DNA of 64,000 nucleotides from Nitrospirota bacterium (GCA_014874185.1 JACWAF010000035.1:124001-188000); one strand, 5' to 3'. Positions 8,139-16,869 are shown, numbered from the stretch's first letter. The notes: generated from the sequence alone by a model not told the origin. A program made the numbers and translations.

Positions 8139-9164
8139 TCACAGGGCCTGATTGGGCTTGATGCCCGTGCGCAGGCCCAGCACTTTGGCCGCCAGCTCGC
8201 TTCTGCGCCTTATATCAAGCTTCTCGAATATATTATGGAGATGGTCCTTGACGGTCTGCTCGCAGACGAAAAGCAGGTCCGCGATCTCCCGGTTGGAATG
8301 GCCCTGGATGGCAAGCACCGCGACCTCTGTCTCCCGCCTGCTCAGTTTGAAACCGGCAAATTTCGGGTTGAGCCTGTGCTCGGCCGGGTATGGCTCCAGA
8401 AGGATGAGCCTGTCTTCCCCGGAGCGGTCCAGCGGCACGGTGCGAATGCGGTAAGTGCGCGGCCCATTTTTAAAAAAGGCCGGTTCCGGGCCGAGGCCGG
8501 GGTCCGGGACCTGCCCTGGTGGAATTCTCTTTAGCGCCTGCTTCGCCGGGTCATTCATGTAAAAAGGCCTTCCGTCCCTTCCTACGGCTATTACCCCCCT
8601 CCGCTCTTTGCTCAGTTCCAGTCCGGGCATTAGATCGAGGTTACGGATGGCCTTGGCCACGTGGGGGAGAATGACATTCAATATCTTCTTGTCCCGGGCG
8701 CTAAAATCACCCTCGTGTTTCTGGCGGTGGAAGCCGCAAGTGCCCACCATGTCTCCCTGGGCGACCAGCGAGGCCGCCAGCACGTAGAATACGGAGGCCT
8801 TCGGCAGGAGGAAATCGCAGGCAAACTCGCTTTTTATCAGTGTCCGCTCCGGCACAAGCTCCGTATTCTGCGCAACGGTGTTTACATTTTCATACCACTT
8901 GCAGGTGATGAACGGGTCCTGTGCGTAGTAATAGTCAAGGTACAGAACCATCGCCCCTTCGCTATTGTTGAAGACCTCATAGCCGTTGAAGTAGTACTCT
9001 CCGGTATTGGGGTCGGTAGGGGCGAAGATTGCGCTGTAGATGCCGATGGATTTCCGCAGTTCTTCGCAGACCGCCCTGAACATCGCGTTTTTGTCCGGGA
9101 CGGAATAGACGATATCAAGGATTTTAAACACGTTTTTGTAGTCTCTTGTGGAAAGGACGGCCAT
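8139..9164 (-). CDS. LuxR-type transcriptional regulator
   Basis: This 341-residue protein has a GAF-like N-terminal sensory half (residues about 15-160) and a C-terminal LuxR helix-turn-helix (residues about 275-335: LSRRETEVAVLAIQGHSN, then TVKDHLHNIFEKLDIRRR). There is no receiver domain, so a ligand rather than phosphorylation probably controls it. It starts at ATG 9164 behind AGGGG. It is divergent from the fibronectin-III lipoprotein at 9550; the gap holds a 14-nt palindrome (9260-9273) of NarL/LuxR-site size that may be its own operator. Its target genes are not known. Confidence 0.85.
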   Translation of the reverse strand: MAVLSTRDYKNVFKILDIVYSVPDKNAMFRAVCEELRKSIGIYSAIFAPTDPNTGEYYFNGYEVFNNSEGAMVLYLDYYYAQDPFITCKWYENVNTVAQNTELVPERTLIKSEFACDFLLPKASVFYVLAASLVAQGDMVGTCGFHRQKHEGDFSARDKKILNVILPHVAKAIRNLDLMPGLELSKERRGVIAVGRDGRPFYMNDPAKQALKRIPPGQVPDPGLGPEPAFFKNGPRTYRIRTVPLDRSGEDRLILLEPYPAEHRLNPKFAGFKLSRRETEVAVLAIQGHSNREIADLLFVCEQTVKDHLHNIFEKLDIRRRSELAAKVLGLRTGIKPNQAL

Positions 9165-9259
9165 AAGAAACCCCTAATCCTTGATCAAGATGCCATCGCC
9201 CGCCAACTGCTTGCCCATATATAGTCACAAATCAAAAAGCCGCGTGTCAACTGAAAAAT

Positions 9260-9273
9260 CCTACTTTCGTAGG
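9260..9273. promoter_or_regulatory. Possible LuxR-type operator palindrome
   Basis: CCTAC-TTTC-GTAGG is a perfect 5+5 inverted repeat with a 4-nt spacer, about 95 nt upstream of the LuxR-type regulator start and within the divergent gap. Size and form suit a dimeric helix-turn-helix of the NarL/LuxR class. The link to this regulator is inferred from position only. Confidence 0.4.
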
Positions 9274-9398
9274 GCTGTATATATGAAGGCAAAAATGATT
9301 TTATAAAACATCAGCTTTAAAAAACGGAGAAAGGGAAAATGAAGCAAAATTTGATTCCGAGGGAGCTGTTTCAGGAAGCCCTCTTTAATAAAAAGCTA

Positions 9399-9426
9399 TT
9401 GACAATATGGCGGCTTCCCCTATAAA
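9399..9426 (+). promoter_or_regulatory. Sigma-70-type promoter of the FN3 lipoprotein gene
   Basis: A perfect TTGACA at 9399-9404 and TATAAA at 9421-9426 are separated by 16 nt. Transcription would start near 9433 and give a leader of about 115 nt before the ATG at 9550. Confidence 0.65.
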
Positions 9427-9433
9427 CTGGCTC

Positions 9434-9503
9434 GTGCGCATGTCGCGGGGCGCACAAGGGGAATGGCCTTATCAGCGGGTGAACCCCCTAATTGTTAGGG
9501 GTT
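9434..9503 (+). promoter_or_regulatory. Structured 5' leader, function unknown
   Basis: The leader downstream of the promoter can fold into two hairpins: GTGCGC/GCGCAC at 9434-9455 and a stem AACCCC(C)TAA/TTAGGGGTT at 9482-9503, with a purine-rich stretch between them. It has no T-run, so it is not a simple terminator. I compared it mentally with the cyclic-dinucleotide (GEMM) riboswitch and did not find the conserved core. The rest of 9165-9549 holds the promoter and operator described separately, a 28-codon ORF I do not trust, and the AGGGAGG ribosome-binding site. Confidence 0.3.
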
Positions 9504-9549
9504 TGGGTCGTGGAACCTTTAAATTTCCAATCGAGGGAGGCAAAATCTT

Positions 9550-11580
9550 ATGAAGAGCTTGAAGGTCGTACTATGCATCATTTTCTCTGTCGCGCTGCTT
9601 GCTGCCTGCGGCGGCAGCCACAACAGCCCCGCTCCTACTACGGCGCCCTCCGCGCCGCAGGGCGTGAGCGCCGTGGCGGGGGATGGCCAGGTGACTATTG
9701 CCTGGAATACGGTATCAGGCGCAACTGCCTACAATGTCTACCGGGATACCACTTCGGGAGTGACCAATACCCCCGGCGAACTGATAGGAAATGGTGTGGC
9801 CGGCAGTCCTTATATTGATAACACCGTAACCAACGATACAACCTATTACTACGTTGTTACAGCGCTAAACTCACTGGGCGAATCGGGCCCATCAGCCGTG
9901 GTGAACGCAACGCCCGCAGCGGGCGCGTCTTCGACCAAGCCCTATATCGCGGCCACGGTCCTTACCTGGACAGGAACTCCTGTTCCCGGGGCGCCGGCCT
10001 TGCAAGTGGCGGTATGCACCAACAGCACTTGCAGCACCCCAATAACGGACGCGCAGGTAATGGTAGGCGGGACAACGCTGGTATATAACGGGGCCAATTC
10101 CGATTATGAGGCATTGACCGGAGCGCCTGTCGCTAACGGCACGGTCAGCCTCAGCGTGGGCATTACAAACACCGGTGACGGCGTGGCTACCGGCACTTAC
10201 ACCGCGTCCGGTACCCAGTTTGCAACCTTCCCGACCGTAACTGTTCCCGTTTCGGGTGAAACAATGGACCCCACCAAGAATGAGACTTTCAAATGGAACG
10301 CGGGCGCACCGACATCAGGCGCGGATTATGTTGTCGGGATCATGAACGGCCCGACATTCTATCCGACAAATTCCAACAACAATCCTCTGGAGCTTCCGAC
10401 CTCTTCCACGCAGTATACGCTGCCCGCAAACAGCACCACTATAAACGGGGTTTATACGGTGTTTGTCGGGATAGCGACCAAGGGCATAGTGGGGCAGACC
10501 GGGGGCATCAGCATACCCAATACCGCAAGCGGCTCCGGCTTGTGGATTGGCGGGATTTCGGCCCAGGTACAGTTCACGATGCAGGCTGGCGGCAGCGGCG
10601 GTACTTCGTCCCTGGCCGGAAGCTGGAATCTTAACCGGTTGGTGGCCAACACCCCCTCCTGGGAAAGGACCAATGTGTCCACGGGCCCGCTCACTATAGA
10701 TTCAAGCGGAACTCTGAGCGGCACATCAGTTGACTGGACGGGCGTTACCAAGGCGGCAAGCGGCACACTGACCGTGAGTGGCGGCATTATAAACAGCAGC
10801 ACTGACCCGACCTTCCAGGGCGCAGTGGATTCCGGCGGTACTGTCGTAGCGGCCACCAGCACAAAGAGCAATAACGTGGACGTGAAGATGGGTATGCTGG
10901 TAAAACAGGGCGCAAGCTATTCCACCAGCGACATGGACGGCACGTGGCAGCTTTATGACTTTGAGTCGCCCGGCGCCTACTGGTTCAGAAACACAATGAC
11001 AATTACAAACGGCTCATGGGGCCTCCCCAGCAGCACCAACACATGGGACGGCAGTACATTCTCAGCGACGAACGGAACTATCTCCATTGCCGCCACCGGG
11101 ATCATGAATATGACCACTTCATCGGGGAAGGGGCCCGATCTGTCCATCCAGTGCGCCATGGACTCCGGAAAGACAGTTGCCGTGTGCACCGCTGGCACCC
11201 CTGGCACCCCTGCCGACAACGTGGACATTATTGTGCTTGTAAAGGCGCCTTCAAGCCTGTTATTGGCTGACATGGCCGGCACCTGGCAGATGAACCAGAT
11301 AAGGACCATGGGGCCTATATGGAACAGGGGCACGATGACGTTTGGTTCCACTGGCGGAATTAGCTCCATGTCGCTTAAAGCCTCAGACGGCAGTACCTAC
11401 ACAACGCCGCCAACCGGAAACGCCACGATAAACAATACAAGTGTCGATGTAATAACGGCGCCAACGGCATGGGATGAAAACCAGCAGTGCTCCGTTGACG
11501 CGGACAAGACCGTCATGGTATGCACCGCGGGCGGTCCCACAAATGGAGACAGCGCGATTACCGTTCTTTTAAAGCAATAG
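9550..11580 (+). CDS. Secreted FN3 lipoprotein with three tandem C-terminal repeats
   Basis: The 676-residue product has a lipoprotein signal (LLAACGGS, Cys near residue 20) and a proline/threonine-rich linker. A fibronectin type III domain follows at about 36-125 (APQGVSAVAGDGQVTIAWN through YYVVTALNSLGESGPSAV). After a beta-rich middle part come three related units of about 95 residues, each beginning with a variant of DMAGTWQ: LAGSWNLNRL near 355, DMDGTWQLYDF near 462 and DMAGTWQMNQI near 577. The two later units contain paired Cys residues (SIQCAMD...VAVCTAG, QQCSVD...MVCTAG) that may form disulfides. It is probably exposed on the outer membrane. Role unknown; adhesion or polysaccharide binding would be guesses. 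It is preceded by a good promoter and followed by a strong terminator, so it is monocistronic. Confidence 0.85.
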   Translation: MKSLKVVLCIIFSVALLAACGGSHNSPAPTTAPSAPQGVSAVAGDGQVTIAWNTVSGATAYNVYRDTTSGVTNTPGELIGNGVAGSPYIDNTVTNDTTYYYVVTALNSLGESGPSAVVNATPAAGASSTKPYIAATVLTWTGTPVPGAPALQVAVCTNSTCSTPITDAQVMVGGTTLVYNGANSDYEALTGAPVANGTVSLSVGITNTGDGVATGTYTASGTQFATFPTVTVPVSGETMDPTKNETFKWNAGAPTSGADYVVGIMNGPTFYPTNSNNNPLELPTSSTQYTLPANSTTINGVYTVFVGIATKGIVGQTGGISIPNTASGSGLWIGGISAQVQFTMQAGGSGGTSSLAGSWNLNRLVANTPSWERTNVSTGPLTIDSSGTLSGTSVDWTGVTKAASGTLTVSGGIINSSTDPTFQGAVDSGGTVVAATSTKSNNVDVKMGMLVKQGASYSTSDMDGTWQLYDFESPGAYWFRNTMTITNGSWGLPSSTNTWDGSTFSATNGTISIAATGIMNMTTSSGKGPDLSIQCAMDSGKTVAVCTAGTPGTPADNVDIIVLVKAPSSLLLADMAGTWQMNQIRTMGPIWNRGTMTFGSTGGISSMSLKASDGSTYTTPPTGNATINNTSVDVITAPTAWDENQQCSVDADKTVMVCTAGGPTNGDSAITVLLKQ

Positions 11581-11598
11581 CCGCACGGCCGTAAAGGG

Positions 11599-11636
11599 GG
11601 GGGCGGGCAGATTTAAACGGCCCGCCCCTTTTTTTT
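11599..11636 (+). terminator. Rho-independent terminator of the FN3 lipoprotein gene
   Basis: GGGGCGGGC pairs with GCCCGCCCC across a short AT-rich loop and is followed by eight Ts. It begins about 20 nt after the stop codon. Confidence 0.9.
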
Positions 11637-11717
11637 GTGCGCCCGGCGAGCGGGGATGCCCCCCGAAGAAGGCCCTTTCCCCCGGAACCGTATTTGCCGC
11701 TGTTGTTTTTTTTTGCG

Positions 11718-12126
11718 GGTTCAGGTTTGCAACCACACCTGTCCAAAAAAAATTTCTTGGACAGCATTTCAAATAAGAGAAAAAAGCGAAAATGGTTCGT
11801 CATTCCCGCAGGTCTTAAGCGGGAATCCAGTCTGTTGGCCTTTAAAAAGCATTTTTGGACCTGGATTCCCGCTGGAGTCTACCCCGTACCTGATACGGGG
11901 CGGGAATGACGAGGCCCGGCGTCTTTTGGACAGCATCTGGGGCCTGATTTCAGAGCGAGAGCAAAACCTGTCCAAAAGCCTGAAATTTCAGAAGGTTATT
12001 TCTCTTCAATGAGGCTTTTTAGAATATCTTGGACAGCAGTGGTTTTTCGTGGGAGTCACCCGCCCACGGGTGACCCGATCCGCTTTGGAACAGAAAGGTC
12101 CTTTTCAGATTATTTTGGACAGCTGT
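11718..12126. repeat. Nested copies of the GGTTCAGG inverted-repeat element
   Basis: The left end (GGTTCAGGTTTGCAACC, then CCTGTCCAA) and the next 100 bp match the complete element at 36287-36441 closely. It then continues with a second ATTCCCGC/GCGGGAAT hairpin and several copies of TTGGACAGC in both directions (near 11757, 11928, 11968, 12030 and 12114). A separate palindrome GTCACCCG/CGGGTGAC lies at 12055-12074. The last TTGGAC unit lies 15 nt before a TATAAA, so the repeat may supply part of the promoter for the next gene. No protein-coding signal is seen in 11640-12164. Confidence 0.75.
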
Positions 12127-12164
12127 GGGGTACACTATAAAAAACGGGCAAAAGAAGGGGGACT

Positions 12165-12647
12165 ATGAAAACCATCGTCGGACTGATCAGCGCGATATTG
12201 ATGTTTGGCATGGCCGCGCTTCCATCAATGGCGGATGAAAACCCGGCCGCGGGCGAAAAGAAATTATTCACAAAGCACTTCAACGAAACGCTGTTCGACA
12301 TAACCAGGCACGCCTTATACAGCGTGGAGGTCATCCTTAACAACAGGGAGTATGAAATCGGGAAAGGCGTCATCGGCATCGTGGTGCATAACGATAAAGA
12401 CCAGGACGTGAAAGGCGCACAGCTGACTATAGAAGATAAAAACCTTGAAACGGGCGAGATCGCGAAACCCACAGGCATAGAAGACAAGCATAACGGGCTT
12501 TATATCGTATCCGGCCTCAAACTTTTCATGGTGGGCCGCTGGGAGCTGAAAATTACCGTTGATAAAAAAGGGGTAAAGGACAGCGTGGCCTTCAAGCTTC
12601 CAGAAGCGATGGAAAAATTGTATCCCAAAGGCAGATACTATCCCTGA
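12165..12647 (+). CDS. Secreted YtkA-like protein
   Basis: This 160-residue protein has a signal peptide (cleavage likely after SMA near residue 23) and one immunoglobulin-like domain typical of the YtkA/FixH-like group: GKGVIGIVVHNDKDQDVKGAQLTIED, then LETGEIAKPTGIEDKHNGLYIVSGLKLFMVGRWELKITVDKKG. It should sit in the periplasm or cell envelope. Relatives are often found near metal-handling proteins, but the neighbours here give no hint. It ends 5 nt before the convergent M1/ChaN/PDZ gene ends, with no terminator between them. Confidence 0.75.
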   Translation: MKTIVGLISAILMFGMAALPSMADENPAAGEKKLFTKHFNETLFDITRHALYSVEVILNNREYEIGKGVIGIVVHNDKDQDVKGAQLTIEDKNLETGEIAKPTGIEDKHNGLYIVSGLKLFMVGRWELKITVDKKGVKDSVAFKLPEAMEKLYPKGRYYP

Positions 12648-12652
12648 TCATG

Positions 12653-15600
12653 CTACTGGATGGTGACGGGCAGCTGAAGGGTGGTCTCGCCAAATAAGAA
12701 CCGTTCTCTCATGACCTTCACGTTGAAAGTATCTCCCGTCTTCTTGTCCACAAGGGCTATTTTGGCATCGAAGATGGAGTTTACCGGCCAGTTGTCCACA
12801 TCCAGGATGACGTCGCCTTTCTTCAGCCCCGCCCTGGCCGCGTTGCTGCCGGGCTGTACGTCCTCTATTTCCACCCTGCCTTCCTTCTTCGTCAGGACAA
12901 CGCCCAGCATCGGGGCGGCAGGGGCCTTTTCATAGGGCGCGAAGACCACGTAACTGCCGGTGTCGGGCTCAAAGTACTCCGCACCCAGTTTGTTTATTAT
13001 TGTCACGAATTTTTTTCCGGTAAGGCGGTATGCCCTGTTGGGGATGCCTTCGTTGAACATTACATGCTGGGCCCCCGCGAGGGCGACCATCTGGCGGGCG
13101 GGGTGCGCCTTCAGGTAATCCGCAATCGAGTGGGCCATGGTCTCGTCCCAGAGTATCTGGCTTTGGTAGAAGTTCTCGAAATTGATATGTTTGTGCCCTT
13201 TATGCTGCTCGAAGACCTCCTTGATCTTTTCCCGGTACTTGTAATCGGACATGTCCATGCCGGCGGGGACCTCTTTTCTTTCCTGCGGGGTCAGAGAGTC
13301 AAGCCCGCCCTTCACCACCTTCCGCACGATCCCCTGCCGGATATTCAAGGCGATTACCGGGATCTTCCGGGCCCTGGCGAAGTTTATTATGTCCCGGTAG
13401 AGGAGGTAATCCATCCCCCATCGCTTGAAGTATTCGGATTCTTTCAGGAATTCCCGCTCGCCTATCTGGCCGTTTATGTACTTGTCCAGCGCGGGCTGTG
13501 ACGGCCTCTGGAACATCTCCATCCCGATGGCGAATTTTCTGCCCGCCCGAGCGAGGTCGGCTATTACCTCAAGCTCAACCATGTGGTCCGCATAGCTGTC
13601 ATGCTGTTCGCCGACGTAGATGATAGGCTCTGCAATGTTTTTTGCCACGATCCGGTCCAGGGTGAGCGAGTCCCCGGGCTCCACCCCGAAGACGGGACGC
13701 GACAGGGTCTCTACCATGCCCCGGTCCGTTTTTTCGGTCTCCTTCCGAACGTTTCGCCCGTCCTCGAACCGAAGGAGCGAGTAATTGCCGTAATGAAAGA
13801 GCTTGGGGGCCACAAGGGCGGCCTCCTGGGCCGAGCCTGCGTTGGCAAAGGCCACAACCTTATCCGGAGACAGGGGGTTCCGCCTCACAACCAGCGTGAA
13901 ACCGGGCCCCGCCGGGTTTACCCTGCCGAACAGCCGCTTCAATACCGGGCTGTCGAAGCCCAGAACCAGCAGCGAGGAGCTTTCAATATCCGCGTCTTTT
14001 ATCGTCTTTTCTTCCCTCGGGGTGAACCCGGCGGACTCGAACGTCTTGATGAGGCCGCGGTATTTCTCTTTTCCGGCCTCCGGGTAGACGATGAGCTTCT
14101 TTTCGGCCCCGATCAGGCGGGCTATAACCGGGGGGAACTCCTTATCAGAGATCTCCCGCATGATGTCGTAATTTCCGTCCACAACCAGGCCCAAAGGCTT
14201 GTCGTTTTCCGGCAATGTGATCTTTATGTCCTGCTTGGCGGCGGTTATCTCGATTGTCTTGTTAATCCTGCCCTTATCGGTGGCCACCGTAACGGGCAGA
14301 TAAAGGCGGTAAGGAGGGGTCTTCTGGACGACCTCAAAGGTTACAGTCGGGGTGCCGTTCACAAAACCGGCATCGGGGCTGTTGATGACCAGTGAGGGCA
14401 CGTCCTTGCGGTCAAGCCACTGGTCGAAGAACCAGTTCAGGCCCTCGCCCTTCGCGTTTTCAAACGACTTTTCGAGGTCCGCCCACGACGCCTCCTTGAA
14501 CTTCTTTTCCTCTATGAAATTCCTCAGCGCCTTGTAATAGGTCTTCTCACCCAGCATCTTCTTCAGCATGTGAAAGACCATCGAGCCTTTTCCGTAGCCG
14601 ATAGACATCGATGCCAGGTCCACCCGCCCCCTGAAATCCTTCAAGGGGAACTCTTTTGACGGGGTGACGTAAGCGCGGTAGTCCGTGAGCACGTTTTTCC
14701 TGTACTCCCATCCCTTGCCTGTTTCGGCCTGATAGAACTGGTCCGCCATGTATGTGGTGATCGCCTCAAGCCAGTTGCCCGATGCGGGATCGCCATAGAC
14801 GTAATTGCCGAACCACTGGTGGAGTATCTCGTGCCCCAGCGAGGTCTTTGTTATGAACGGCAGCCGCACGACCACCTGCCCCAGCAGCGTGAACGTGGGC
14901 ATCGAGTACCCGGTGGGCAGGATGTTCTCCACTATCGAGAAGCGCTTGTACGGGTACGGGACCAGAAGCCCGTCGTAAAGGGCGAAATATTGCCTGGCAT
15001 GGGCGAGATAGTCTTCAGCCAGGTCCTTGTCCGCGGGCAGGAAGTATGCGTATATATCCATGTCTCCGTATTTTTCCACGCTCACGTCGTAAGGGGCGGC
15101 CACCAGGTCCAGGCCTTCCAGCGGATGGGGAAAACTGAACGAGAACGCGTCCCCTTCGGGCGTTTTTTGCTCCGTTATCTCATCGGCCTCCGATACGGCC
15201 TTGAAGCCAGCGGGGACAACGGCCTTCAAATGATAATAGGCAAGCTCCTCCATGCGGGGATACCAGGCCGAGGTAAGAGATATCCCCTGTTTGCCGAGCA
15301 GGTTTTGAGAGACCACCCCGGCGTTTTCAAGGTTCTGCGCCGCTTCAGGCCGGGTGGGAAAGAGCGCCTGGTATGCGATCCGGAGCGTCCCCTTGCCCTT
15401 AAGAAGGACGACGCGCTCGTTGTCTTTTTTCGTGACCGCAGGAGGCGGAAGGGGGTTCCCGTTAAAAGAGGCGGAAAGGATCCTGAGGCCCCCAACCGAG
15501 ACGGCCCTTTCCGCACCATCCGGAAAAGAGATAACTGCCGAGCCGTTCAGGAGGCCCTTCCCCGTATCGCAGGTGACGGAGAGGCTGTAGTCAGGCAACG

Positions 15601-15679
15601 CGCTTTTCTGCCCGGCTTCCGCCTTCGCCAATCCCGCAAACAGCATTGCTATGACCATGGATGAGAAAAGGAATTTCAT
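12653..15679 (-). CDS. Fusion of M1-family metallopeptidase, ChaN-like and PDZ domains
   Basis: The product has 1008 residues and a signal peptide (cleavage near AKAEA). Residues about 30-480 form an M1 aminopeptidase with the zinc motif HEILH near 282 and the third ligand in NWLEAITTY. The usual exopeptidase GAMEN block is replaced by TGYSMPTF. Residues about 660-870 form a ChaN/DUF399 domain (IIYVGEQHDSYADHMVELEV, IGMEMFQRPSQ, VALAGAQHVMFNEG), related to iron- or haem-binding lipoproteins. Residues about 895-1000 form a PDZ domain (LGVVLTKKEGRVEIEDVQPG, then KKGDVILDV). ChaN plus PDZ is a known pairing; adding an M1 peptidase suggests a periplasmic or surface peptide-processing enzyme tethered to haem or iron binding. 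There is no lipobox. It is a single gene with an AT-rich upstream region. Confidence 0.85.
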   Translation of the reverse strand: MKFLFSSMVIAMLFAGLAKAEAGQKSALPDYSLSVTCDTGKGLLNGSAVISFPDGAERAVSVGGLRILSASFNGNPLPPPAVTKKDNERVVLLKGKGTLRIAYQALFPTRPEAAQNLENAGVVSQNLLGKQGISLTSAWYPRMEELAYYHLKAVVPAGFKAVSEADEITEQKTPEGDAFSFSFPHPLEGLDLVAAPYDVSVEKYGDMDIYAYFLPADKDLAEDYLAHARQYFALYDGLLVPYPYKRFSIVENILPTGYSMPTFTLLGQVVVRLPFITKTSLGHEILHQWFGNYVYGDPASGNWLEAITTYMADQFYQAETGKGWEYRKNVLTDYRAYVTPSKEFPLKDFRGRVDLASMSIGYGKGSMVFHMLKKMLGEKTYYKALRNFIEEKKFKEASWADLEKSFENAKGEGLNWFFDQWLDRKDVPSLVINSPDAGFVNGTPTVTFEVVQKTPPYRLYLPVTVATDKGRINKTIEITAAKQDIKITLPENDKPLGLVVDGNYDIMREISDKEFPPVIARLIGAEKKLIVYPEAGKEKYRGLIKTFESAGFTPREEKTIKDADIESSSLLVLGFDSPVLKRLFGRVNPAGPGFTLVVRRNPLSPDKVVAFANAGSAQEAALVAPKLFHYGNYSLLRFEDGRNVRKETEKTDRGMVETLSRPVFGVEPGDSLTLDRIVAKNIAEPIIYVGEQHDSYADHMVELEVIADLARAGRKFAIGMEMFQRPSQPALDKYINGQIGEREFLKESEYFKRWGMDYLLYRDIINFARARKIPVIALNIRQGIVRKVVKGGLDSLTPQERKEVPAGMDMSDYKYREKIKEVFEQHKGHKHINFENFYQSQILWDETMAHSIADYLKAHPARQMVALAGAQHVMFNEGIPNRAYRLTGKKFVTIINKLGAEYFEPDTGSYVVFAPYEKAPAAPMLGVVLTKKEGRVEIEDVQPGSNAARAGLKKGDVILDVDNWPVNSIFDAKIALVDKKTGDTFNVKVMRERFLFGETTLQLPVTIQ

Positions 15680-15811
15680 TTTGACAGCTTTAATTTTATA
15701 TTTTTTTCACGGGTATGTACAGAAGGTGGACAAAACAGTTTGCTTCATTGATTAATTCCCATGCCTTGTCTTAAGATATTAGGATAATTTTCTTTCAGGG
15801 GAGGCAAATCG

Positions 15812-16063
15812 GTGCGGGAAGAAGAGATAAAGCCCGACAAGAAGATAGACATACGGGGCCTGGTCTGCCCGTATACCTTCGTCAAGGCCAAACTCGCCAT
15901 CGAGGACATGGAAATCGGGCAGGTGCTGGAGATCCTGGTCGATTACCCGGAGGCCATCAAGAATATCCCCAAATCCATGCAGGACCACGGCCAGACCGTC
16001 CTGGAGATCTCAAAAAAGGATGACCGGAACTGGGTCATCCTGGTCCGCAAGGAAAAGGAATAA
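15812..16063 (+). CDS. TusA-like sulfurtransferase
   Basis: This 83-residue protein starts at GTG 15812 behind GGGGAGG. It has the TusA fold pattern IDIRGLVCPYTFVKAKLAIEDM, a beta strand with VLEILVDYPEAIKNIP, and an amphipathic C-terminal strand. The Cys in GLVCP would carry the persulfide. The common CPxP motif reads CPYT here, so the second Pro is missing; this is also seen in divergent family members. Its stop codon overlaps the start of the E1-like enzyme (TAATG), so the two are translated together and probably work in one sulfur-transfer route, for example to a thiocarboxylated carrier or a tRNA/cofactor. Confidence 0.85.
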   Translation: MREEEIKPDKKIDIRGLVCPYTFVKAKLAIEDMEIGQVLEILVDYPEAIKNIPKSMQDHGQTVLEISKKDDRNWVILVRKEKE

Positions 16064-16869
16064 TGGAATTCACGGACGAGCAGGTACAGAGATACTCACG
16101 GCACATAATCCTCCCGGAGGTGGGCGGAAAGGGCCAGAAGAAGCTCCTCGCCTCGAAGGTCTTCCTGGTTGGCGCGGGCGGGCTTGGCTGCCCTGTAGGC
16201 TATTACCTCACCGCCGCGGGAGTGGGCACCATAGGCATCGTGGACAACGATGAGGTGGAACTCTCAAACCTCCAGAGGCAGATAGCCCACGGCACCGACC
16301 GCCTTGGCATGCCCAAGGTGGAGAGCGCAAAAAAGACATTCCAGAACCTGAACCCCGACGTGAACATAATCGCCCTGCGCGGAAGGCTCACAAAGGACAA
16401 TATCCTTGACATCATAAACGACTACGACGTGGTGGTGGACGGAAGCGACAACTTCCCCACCCGCTACCTGGTAAACGACGCCTGCGTCATGCTGAAAAAA
16501 CCCCTGGTAAGCGGCGCGATACTCCGTTTCGAGGGCCAGGTCACAACCGTCCTGCCCGGCGAGGGGCATTGTTACCGCTGCCTCTTCGAAGCCCCGCCCC
16601 CGCCCGGCCTTGTGCCCTCATGCCAGGAGGCGGGCGTCCTTGGCGTGCTGCCCGGCGTTATTGGGGCGCTGCAGGCCACAGAGGTGCTGAAAATCCTCCT
16701 CGGGAAAGGCCAGCCGCTTAAGAATTCGCTTTTAATTTACAACGCGCTTTCGGTCAGCTTCCGAAAGGTCAAGGTCCCCCGCAACCCCGATTGCCCCATC
16801 TGCGGCGCCCACCCGACTATAACCGCCCTCCAGGACTACGACCAGGGCTATTGCCAATTGGGGGGATAA
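16063..16869 (+). CDS. E1-like adenylyltransferase, MoeB/ThiF family
   Basis: These enzymes adenylate the C-terminal Gly of a ubiquitin-like sulfur carrier. The 268 residues show the ATP-binding GAGGLGCPVGYYLTAAGVG, the DNDEVELSNLQRQIAH segment, the catalytic Asp region VVVDGSDNFPTRYLVND and two Cys pairs for zinc (CYRC near 170; CPIC near 245). The Cys in SCQEAGVLG could form the thioester or persulfide. No rhodanese domain is fused. It overlaps the TusA-like gene by 1 nt. The sulfur carrier (MoaD/ThiS) is not in view, so the choice between molybdopterin, thiamine or another product is open. Confidence 0.88.
   Translation: MEFTDEQVQRYSRHIILPEVGGKGQKKLLASKVFLVGAGGLGCPVGYYLTAAGVGTIGIVDNDEVELSNLQRQIAHGTDRLGMPKVESAKKTFQNLNPDVNIIALRGRLTKDNILDIINDYDVVVDGSDNFPTRYLVNDACVMLKKPLVSGAILRFEGQVTTVLPGEGHCYRCLFEAPPPPGLVPSCQEAGVLGVLPGVIGALQATEVLKILLGKGQPLKNSLLIYNALSVSFRKVKVPRNPDCPICGAHPTITALQDYDQGYCQLGG

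Noticed and set aside
9340-9426. Small 28-codon ORF MKQNLIPRELFQEALFNKKL... before the FN3 lipoprotein
   Set aside because: It has a GGAG upstream but overlaps the promoter hexamers of the next gene and shows no conservation signal that I can judge.
9427-9545. GEMM-type cyclic dinucleotide riboswitch
   Set aside because: The conserved core with CGCAAAGC-type segments is not present; only generic hairpins are seen.
13583-14819. Long plus-strand frames opposite the M1/ChaN/PDZ gene
   Set aside because: They are antisense reading frames that arise from high GC at third codon positions; the minus-strand protein has three recognisable domains.
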